From positions 3,844,001-3,908,000 of the forward strand of contig NZ_AP022606.1 in NCBI RefSeq assembly GCF_010728725.1: 64,000 bases of DNA, written 5' to 3'. Below are positions 59,140 to 64,000 of the stretch, piece by piece; within the stretch, counting starts at the first letter, position 1; each line of letters begins with the position of its first letter. The notes under the pieces are model-generated. The model did not search any database and was not told the origin of the DNA. It saw only the letters and a list, made by a program, of their open reading frames with translations. Source of the DNA: Mycobacterium branderi. Lineage in GTDB: Bacteria; Actinomycetota; Actinomycetes; Mycobacteriales; Mycobacteriaceae. Made by a program: the position numbers and the translations under genes.

Positions 59140-59574
59140 CTAAAGGTCGCCCGTGAAATCAGCGCTGAGCCACCGGTCGGGTCGGATCGTGAACAACACG
59201 TTGTCGGAAGTTTCGAATTCGCGAACGAATGCTCGGCCACCTTCCTCGCCGAGGTAACGGATGGCGATGGCTTCCCGCACGTCCTTCGGGGCCGGTGCCG
59301 CGGTCTCCACCACGGTCCCCTCGACGACCACATACTGGTACGGCGGCTCTTCGCGTTGGACGACCAGCGTGACCGCACCCGCCCGCTCGATGAGCCGAGC
59401 CTTGCGCGACGACGGCGAGGTGCCGATCCGGATGTTCCCTCCCGGCGTGTAGTCGTACCAGATCGGGACACTGGCCGGCGGTCGTCCATCGGCGGCTGCG
59501 ACAGATAGCACCGCCACGTGCTTGTCTGCGAGGAATTCTTGACGTTCGGTTTCGCTGAAACTTTTCACGGCCAC
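59140..59574 (-). CDS. Pyridoxamine 5'-phosphate oxidase-like (PPOX) flavoprotein
   Basis: 144 residues of the split-barrel PPOX/F420-dependent family. Seen: FLADKHVAVLSVAAADGRPPASVPIWYDY at the start (flavin or F420 phosphate-binding strand), TSPSSRKARLIERAGAVTL and the barrel strand YVVVEGTVVET. Mycobacterial members often use F420 or bind heme/biliverdin; this one cannot be assigned. GTG 59574 is the likely start. Divergent from the LCP gene. Confidence 0.85.
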   Translation of the reverse strand: MAVKSFSETERQEFLADKHVAVLSVAAADGRPPASVPIWYDYTPGGNIRIGTSPSSRKARLIERAGAVTLVVQREEPPYQYVVVEGTVVETAAPAPKDVREAIAIRYLGEEGGRAFVREFETSDNVLFTIRPDRWLSADFTGDL

Positions 59575-59651
59575 TGAGAACGCAGTTCCCGGAGTTCTAT
59601 TCCCGCCGCACTGGTTAGAAGCGCCGCGACCTGGCTATTCTCGCTTCTGTC

Positions 59652-61172
59652 ATGACGCATCGAGCGGACGCTCTCAGCGGCCACCGCCGGATAGTGGCCC
59701 TCGCCAAGGCGCTCGCCTTGCTGGGATCGGCCGCGGTGGTCGTCGCGACCGGCATGGGATGGATCACCTACCACGCTGCGTCGACTGGCATCACCACATC
59801 CGAGGCGCTCGCCGCTGAACCCGTTCGCACCGCACCTGACCAGAACATCCTGATCATGGGCCTCGATGGCCGTCGCGACCAACGGGGCCGGCCCTTGCCG
59901 CCAGACATCTATGACGCGCTGCACGCAGGTGGTGAAGATTCCGGCGAAGGCGACGCCGACGCGCTCATCGTGTTGCACCTGCCCGCCGGGGACGCGCCGG
60001 CCACGGCGATCTCGATTCCCCGCGACGACTACGTCGATCTGGCCGGGTGCCCGACCTCAGACTGCCGCGGCAAGATCAAAGAGGCCTACCGGTTCGCTTA
60101 CCAAGAGGTCATGAACGACGGGTCCGACGACGCCGAACCTTCCGCGGCAAAAGAACAGAAGGCGCGTGAGGCTGGCCGCAAAGCCGAAATCCGCACAGTG
60201 AGAAAGTTTTTGGGAATCCCGATCGACCACTTCGTAGAGGTCACTTTGGTCGGGTTCTTTCAAGTCGCCCGCGTGGTCCAACCGATCACGGTGTGCCTGA
60301 ACGAGGACACTTCGGACCGCTACTACTCTGGTGCGGATTTTCATCGAGGGCCCCAACAGATCAGCGCGGACCAAGCAATGGCGTTCGTGCGGCAACGCCG
60401 CGACGCCGCCAACGAGTTGTTCACCGACCTCGACCGAACTCGCCGCCAGCAGGCATTCCTCGTCTCGCTGGTCAACGCCCTGCGCCACAACGGCACATTG
60501 TCGAGCCCTGCGCGGCTGCGCGCCCTGCTCGATGTCGCCAAGCAAAACGTCGCCGTTGACACCGGTTTCGACCTCGACGGTTTCCTGCGCGACGCGTCTG
60601 CGCTCCCAAACCGGCCTGTCACGCTGTACACGTTGCCGGTTACCGACTTCGGTCAAATCTCTGACGGCGAAGACGTCAACTTCATCGACGTAACTACCAT
60701 CCGCTCTATCGTGCACAAATTGGTGTCGCCCGATTCACCCGCGGTGACGCAGACGGCCAGCGCCGCGCAGCCAACCACAGGCAACGTCGTGCTCGACGTC
60801 GTCAACGCTTCGGGCAAGGAAGGCGAGGCCGCCCGACTCGAGAAATCATTGGCGACAAAGCCTTTCACTGAAGGAGCGGCCAGCACCGCCGGCTCCATCA
60901 GCCAGACAAGCACCATCGTCTACGGACCGGGCGCAAAAGCAGCCGCCAACCAGCTCGCCGACAAATTAGGTATCAGCACCACTGCGTCCGACAGCATCGC
61001 CGCCAACACGGTGCAACTAACCGTTGGGACCGATATCGACTACCTCAACGACACATCAGAGTCGCCGGCAACGAGCGTCACCACCGTGTCGGCCACTGGC
61101 ACCGGCACCCAGGAACCGTCACCGACCAACCTCACACGCATGGCCGCCGACAACATCCCCTGCGTGAAATAA
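59652..61172 (+). CDS. LytR-CpsA-Psr family cell-wall ligase
   Basis: 506-residue membrane-anchored protein. A cytosolic basic start and one membrane helix (residues 15-37) precede the LCP domain (70-350), with the catalytic Arg/Asp/Lys motifs ISIPRDDYVDL, GKIKEAYRFAY and QAMAFVRQRRD. The C-terminal region (about 370-460) is a LytR_C domain (VVLDVVNASGKEGEAARL), followed by a Ser/Thr-rich tail. LCP enzymes attach arabinogalactan to peptidoglycan in mycobacteria. It is followed by a convergent lytic transglycosylase gene, a cell-wall context. Confidence 0.92.
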   Translation: MTHRADALSGHRRIVALAKALALLGSAAVVVATGMGWITYHAASTGITTSEALAAEPVRTAPDQNILIMGLDGRRDQRGRPLPPDIYDALHAGGEDSGEGDADALIVLHLPAGDAPATAISIPRDDYVDLAGCPTSDCRGKIKEAYRFAYQEVMNDGSDDAEPSAAKEQKAREAGRKAEIRTVRKFLGIPIDHFVEVTLVGFFQVARVVQPITVCLNEDTSDRYYSGADFHRGPQQISADQAMAFVRQRRDAANELFTDLDRTRRQQAFLVSLVNALRHNGTLSSPARLRALLDVAKQNVAVDTGFDLDGFLRDASALPNRPVTLYTLPVTDFGQISDGEDVNFIDVTTIRSIVHKLVSPDSPAVTQTASAAQPTTGNVVLDVVNASGKEGEAARLEKSLATKPFTEGAASTAGSISQTSTIVYGPGAKAAANQLADKLGISTTASDSIAANTVQLTVGTDIDYLNDTSESPATSVTTVSATGTGTQEPSPTNLTRMAADNIPCVK

Positions 61173-61191
61173 CAAGGCCGCCAACGTCAGT

Positions 61192-62130
61192 TCACTGCGG
61201 ATGGTTAGCCAGATAGTCGGCGACCGGGATCGGCGAGGTTGCGACATAACCGACGGGCAGCAGGACATCGCCGGCGGTCGTGTGGTAGTAGACATCCCAC
61301 CGGTAGTAGTCGGCGAACCTCGCGGGCTCGGCTTCGAGCACCGCGGCGTAGTCGTCGATCGCGCGGACGTACTGGTCCGAGTGGTTGTACCGGAAGAGGG
61401 CATGATCGTGGTCGGCGGCGAAACCGTTGGCGGCGAGGTAGCGACCGGCGGCCATGATGCTGTCGTGCGGTGAGTGGATGTCGCCGCCATCGCCGTATGC
61501 CGCGAACGTCGCAGGCAGAAATTGCATAGGCCCTTGCGCGCCGGCGTCGCTCGTGCCGGCGATGCGGCCGAAACCGGTTTCGACCAGGTTGACGGCCGCA
61601 AGGTAGTTCCAGCCGACGCCGGTCGCCGCTTCGGCTTCGCGGTAGGAACCGAGCAGCTCGTCCGCCGGCGCGGGAGCATCAATCCGCCACGCGGGCAGGG
61701 TGTCCTTCAGTTGGCTCGCGACCATCGCGCTGAGCTGCCGTCGAGCATCGACGTTGCGGTCGTAGACCTCAACCAGCGACGGCGGGATCCGCGGGCGCAC
61801 GACCGCGTCCCACTCAGGATGCCAACCGACCGCGCGGTAGGCCTTTTGCTGCCCGCGCGCGGCCGTCAGCAGCGCGCTCTCCGAGGATGCCGGGTCGCGC
61901 AGCGCTCGCTCGTCGGCAACCAGGTCGTCGGCAAGTTGCACGGGATCCGATGCCAGCCGCCGCTGCGGCGACGGGACCGTCGATGCCGCTGCCTGCTGTG
62001 TCGCGGTCGGCGTCGACGCGCTCGACGACCTGGTCACCCCCGAACACGCGACCACCGCAAACATCACCACGACGGCCGTCAGCGCCCTGCAAACCACCCC
62101 GCCATTGTCGACGACCGAGCTGCTTACCAC
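61192..62130 (-). CDS. Lytic transglycosylase-type lipoprotein
   Basis: 312 residues. The N-terminal signal ends in VVACS (lipobox), then a Ser/Thr-rich spacer. The SLT-like catalytic domain (residues about 165-260) has the catalytic Glu in NLVETGFGRIAG and the supporting AGAQGPMQFLPATFAAYG and HSPHDSIMAAGRYLAANG. It would cleave peptidoglycan glycan strands outside the membrane. GTG 62130 is used as the start, overlapping the stop of the upstream GH172 gene by 7 bp, so the two are co-transcribed. Confidence 0.88.
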   Translation of the reverse strand: MVSSSVVDNGGVVCRALTAVVVMFAVVACSGVTRSSSASTPTATQQAAASTVPSPQRRLASDPVQLADDLVADERALRDPASSESALLTAARGQQKAYRAVGWHPEWDAVVRPRIPPSLVEVYDRNVDARRQLSAMVASQLKDTLPAWRIDAPAPADELLGSYREAEAATGVGWNYLAAVNLVETGFGRIAGTSDAGAQGPMQFLPATFAAYGDGGDIHSPHDSIMAAGRYLAANGFAADHDHALFRYNHSDQYVRAIDDYAAVLEAEPARFADYYRWDVYYHTTAGDVLLPVGYVATSPIPVADYLANHPQ

Positions 62131-64000
62131 CAGGGGGTTTCACTACTTTGCGCGCCCGTCAGCGTGTCCACGTGGTAGCGGCTGGCGGTCCATGGCGGTG
62201 CATCGGCAGTAGGTGCCAGTGTGACAGTGACGCGCTCCTTGCCCGTTGTGAGAAAGGCAGGTACCAGGTACATGTCATCGAGCCAACGGTGTATGCCGTT
62301 GCTGCGGGGCTGTAACCATGTACCGGCGGGAATGCCGTCTATGGCTACGTCGGCCGACTGAAATCCCGCTGCTTGGTCCGACGTGCGGCGCAGCAGGATG
62401 CCGTGGTTGTCCGGGGCGAGTGCGACGTCGAAGGTGGTCGCAGTTTGGGTGGCGTGGACTACCCCCACGACTGGGCGGGTGTCTTCACTGCCCTCGTATT
62501 GGCTGACCAGCAGTTGGTCACTGGCGTCAGCATCGTCGTAGCCGTGCAGGATTCGGCTGACGGGGTCGGTGGGGTTGACGTCGTCGCTCGGTGTGGCGGC
62601 GTCGTCGGGTAGTGCGTAGAGGAAAGCCGTTGAGCTGTAGTCGGGTTGGACCATGTTGCGTTTGCCGTGCTCGATGCCGAATCGGATCGCCGAGTGGTAG
62701 TCGATAGCCTCGGCGAGCATGAGCCGGTAGGCAGCCACGCAGTAGTCTGCGCATCCGCCGGTGGCCGTACGTTGATCCGGCTGTCCGGTGAGCGGATCGC
62801 TGAAGTGCTTGCCGTTCTTGAAATACCAGCCGCCCTCGTAGAAGTCCTCGGTGCCGGTGCCGTACCACTGGGGCGATTCGGCACCGTCGGTGTATACGCG
62901 TTCGGCTCCTTCCAGAAAGTAGGGAGCGTCATCGCTGAACGACGTCCTGATCCGACTACCGTGGATGGTGTGGCTGACGCCAACAAACTTGCCGTGGCCG
63001 TGTTCGTCGGCGAACAACCAGTCCTGACCCACTGTCGTTGGTCCGGCGTGCGAGCGCGCGGTGAAGTAGCCGGCGCGACCACTCGCCAATGCGGGTCCCC
63101 ACTGGGGGTCGGGTGTGATCACGACATCGCTGTCGATACCCGCTACGGGATCGCCCGTCGTATTGACGATGGCGACTTGCGCTGAGCGGGCGAACGGCAT
63201 CGGCCACCACGCCGACAACGACAGCGGCCCCCCGGGCTGCGGGATCGCGGCGAACAGCAGCGATCGCACGTCATTGACGCCCAGGCCTGCACCGAAGAAT
63301 TCGCCAAGGGGCGAGTCGACCCTGGTTTCGCCGTCGAACTCGATCTGCAGCCGCAACCCGGACAGGAGTTGATCCGTCGGCAACCATAGGTGCAGCGCCG
63401 AAACACTCCCTGGCCCAGTCGATTCCGCGATCGTCACGCCATGTCCGGCGGGGAGATCGACGACGCGACTGGTATGCACCGCCGCGGGTGCGGCGGGCTT
63501 GGGGTCGGCGGTGCCCGCGGCGCGGAGCATGGCAACTACGTCGAGCGCGGTATCGGAGCGCGAGAAAGTGGTCACGCCGTCGGCTGTCGAGAAGTGTCGA
63601 TAATCGACGTGGTAGTACTCCAAATTGGACGCGACGCTGATCCGCATCGACTCCCGATACGGCATCGGCACCTTGACGTAAACTCCGCCCGGCGATTGGG
63701 CAGCGTTGGCTACCAGAGGCCATACGAACGGCGCACCCAGCGCTCCATCGACCAACGATTGCAATGGTGCGTCGATCGCCGTCTGTCCATCCAGCTCGAT
63801 GCGGATCGTTCCCAGCGCGGTCACATTGCCGCCATCGCGGGTGAACCAGATCGAATCAATCTCTCCCGCACCGCGATCCTCCGCGATGACACAGCCGGCA
63901 CCCCCGAAAGCCAGACATCCCCCGCTGCCGTTCTTGTTGCCGGTGGAGATGTCGAAATCGCCGCCGCTGCGATCAAAGCTCGAGACCTGCAGGCTTTGCG
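62124..64000 (-). CDS. GH172 (DUF2961) family glycoside hydrolase, 5' end outside the window
   Basis: At least 625 residues, open to the right edge. The codons beyond the GTG at 63824 stay open to base 64000 and encode the usual N-terminal family segment (SSFDRSGGDFDIS, then AGEIDSIWFTRDGG), so that GTG is internal. Two DUF2961 jelly-roll units follow, with WYGTGTEDFYEGGWYF near the catalytic Glu region. GH172 includes difructose-anhydride enzymes and exo-D-arabinofuranosidases active on mycobacterial-type D-arabinan. Together with the downstream transglycosylase and LCP gene, a role in arabinogalactan or lipoarabinomannan turnover is a reasonable inference. No signal peptide can be judged because the start is missing. 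Confidence 0.88.
   Translation of the reverse strand, partial: QSLQVSSFDRSGGDFDISTGNKNGSGGCLAFGGAGCVIAEDRGAGEIDSIWFTRDGGNVTALGTIRIELDGQTAIDAPLQSLVDGALGAPFVWPLVANAAQSPGGVYVKVPMPYRESMRISVASNLEYYHVDYRHFSTADGVTTFSRSDTALDVVAMLRAAGTADPKPAAPAAVHTSRVVDLPAGHGVTIAESTGPGSVSALHLWLPTDQLLSGLRLQIEFDGETRVDSPLGEFFGAGLGVNDVRSLLFAAIPQPGGPLSLSAWWPMPFARSAQVAIVNTTGDPVAGIDSDVVITPDPQWGPALASGRAGYFTARSHAGPTTVGQDWLFADEHGHGKFVGVSHTIHGSRIRTSFSDDAPYFLEGAERVYTDGAESPQWYGTGTEDFYEGGWYFKNGKHFSDPLTGQPDQRTATGGCADYCVAAYRLMLAEAIDYHSAIRFGIEHGKRNMVQPDYSSTAFLYALPDDAATPSDDVNPTDPVSRILHGYDDADASDQLLVSQYEGSEDTRPVVGVVHATQTATTFDVALAPDNHGILLRRTSDQAAGFQSADVAIDGIPAGTWLQPRSNGIHRWLDDMYLVPAFLTTGKERVTVTLAPTADAPPWTASRYHVDTLTGAQSSETPWW

Overview
The window is high-GC actinobacterial DNA and almost certainly comes from a non-tuberculous Mycobacterium. 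The evidence is a conserved block matching, in inverted orientation, the M. tuberculosis region Rv2051c to Rv2038c: lnt and ppm1, rbpA, the small Rv2049c-type gene, the giant pks12, the Rv2047c-type gene, lppI, lipT, pncA, the Rv2042c-type gene and a four-gene sugar ABC importer. An Rv1987-type carbohydrate-binding protein, mycobacterial vapBC and mazEF modules and Tat-type lipoproteins support the same genus. Locus names are recalled from family knowledge; no search was run.

Layout. 1-5.1 kb: end of an amidohydrolase gene, then lipoprotein N-acyltransferase and polyprenol-phosphate-mannose synthase as two separate genes, then rbpA and a small cysteine-rich protein. 5.2-20.2 kb: bimodular mycoketide-type pks12 (one methylmalonyl-type and one malonyl-type AT) followed by a protein joining an SDR-type domain to a PEP-utiliser phosphohistidine domain. 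20.2-27.2 kb: lppI, lipT, a kinase-DUF7064 fusion, gluconokinase and small membrane proteins. 27.2-31.7 kb: an uncharacterised cassette of TetR regulator, two methyltransferases, a prenyltransferase-like alpha/alpha protein and a GT4 glycosyltransferase. Its two divergent promoter regions share the same alternating palindromic half-sites. 31.7-38.5 kb: pncA, the Rv2042c homolog, a DoxX-like/ECF sigma pair, then the sugar importer, closed by a long hairpin. 38.5-42 kb: SDR, TetR, thioesterase and hydrolase genes of lipid-metabolism type.

The stretch from 42.1 to about 49.3 kb is accessory. It holds a tiny secreted protein with three Cys/Trp repeats, vapBC, three immunity-type genes (Imm33, SMI1/KNR4, DUF4304) with no recognisable toxin, an HTH gene and an unknown 435-aa protein lying between near-identical 26-bp direct repeats, an orphan DUF433 antitoxin, and a frameshifted mazF. 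The long gene-poor gaps and broken genes look like an eroding defence or toxin island.

49.3-64 kb: reductase-like gene, Tat lipoprotein sulfatase, DUF1905 protein, a striking in-frame fusion of a BcpB-type peroxiredoxin to a DUF742 domain, a secreted CBM2 protein, a TetR / PaaK-type ligase / hydrolase operon with twin operators, mazEF, a PPOX protein, and a cell-wall group (LCP ligase, lytic transglycosylase, GH172 enzyme running off the right edge). The best candidates for something undescribed are the GT4/methyltransferase/prenyltransferase cassette with its shared operator, the peroxiredoxin-DUF742 fusion, and the direct-repeat-flanked pair at 45-47 kb.
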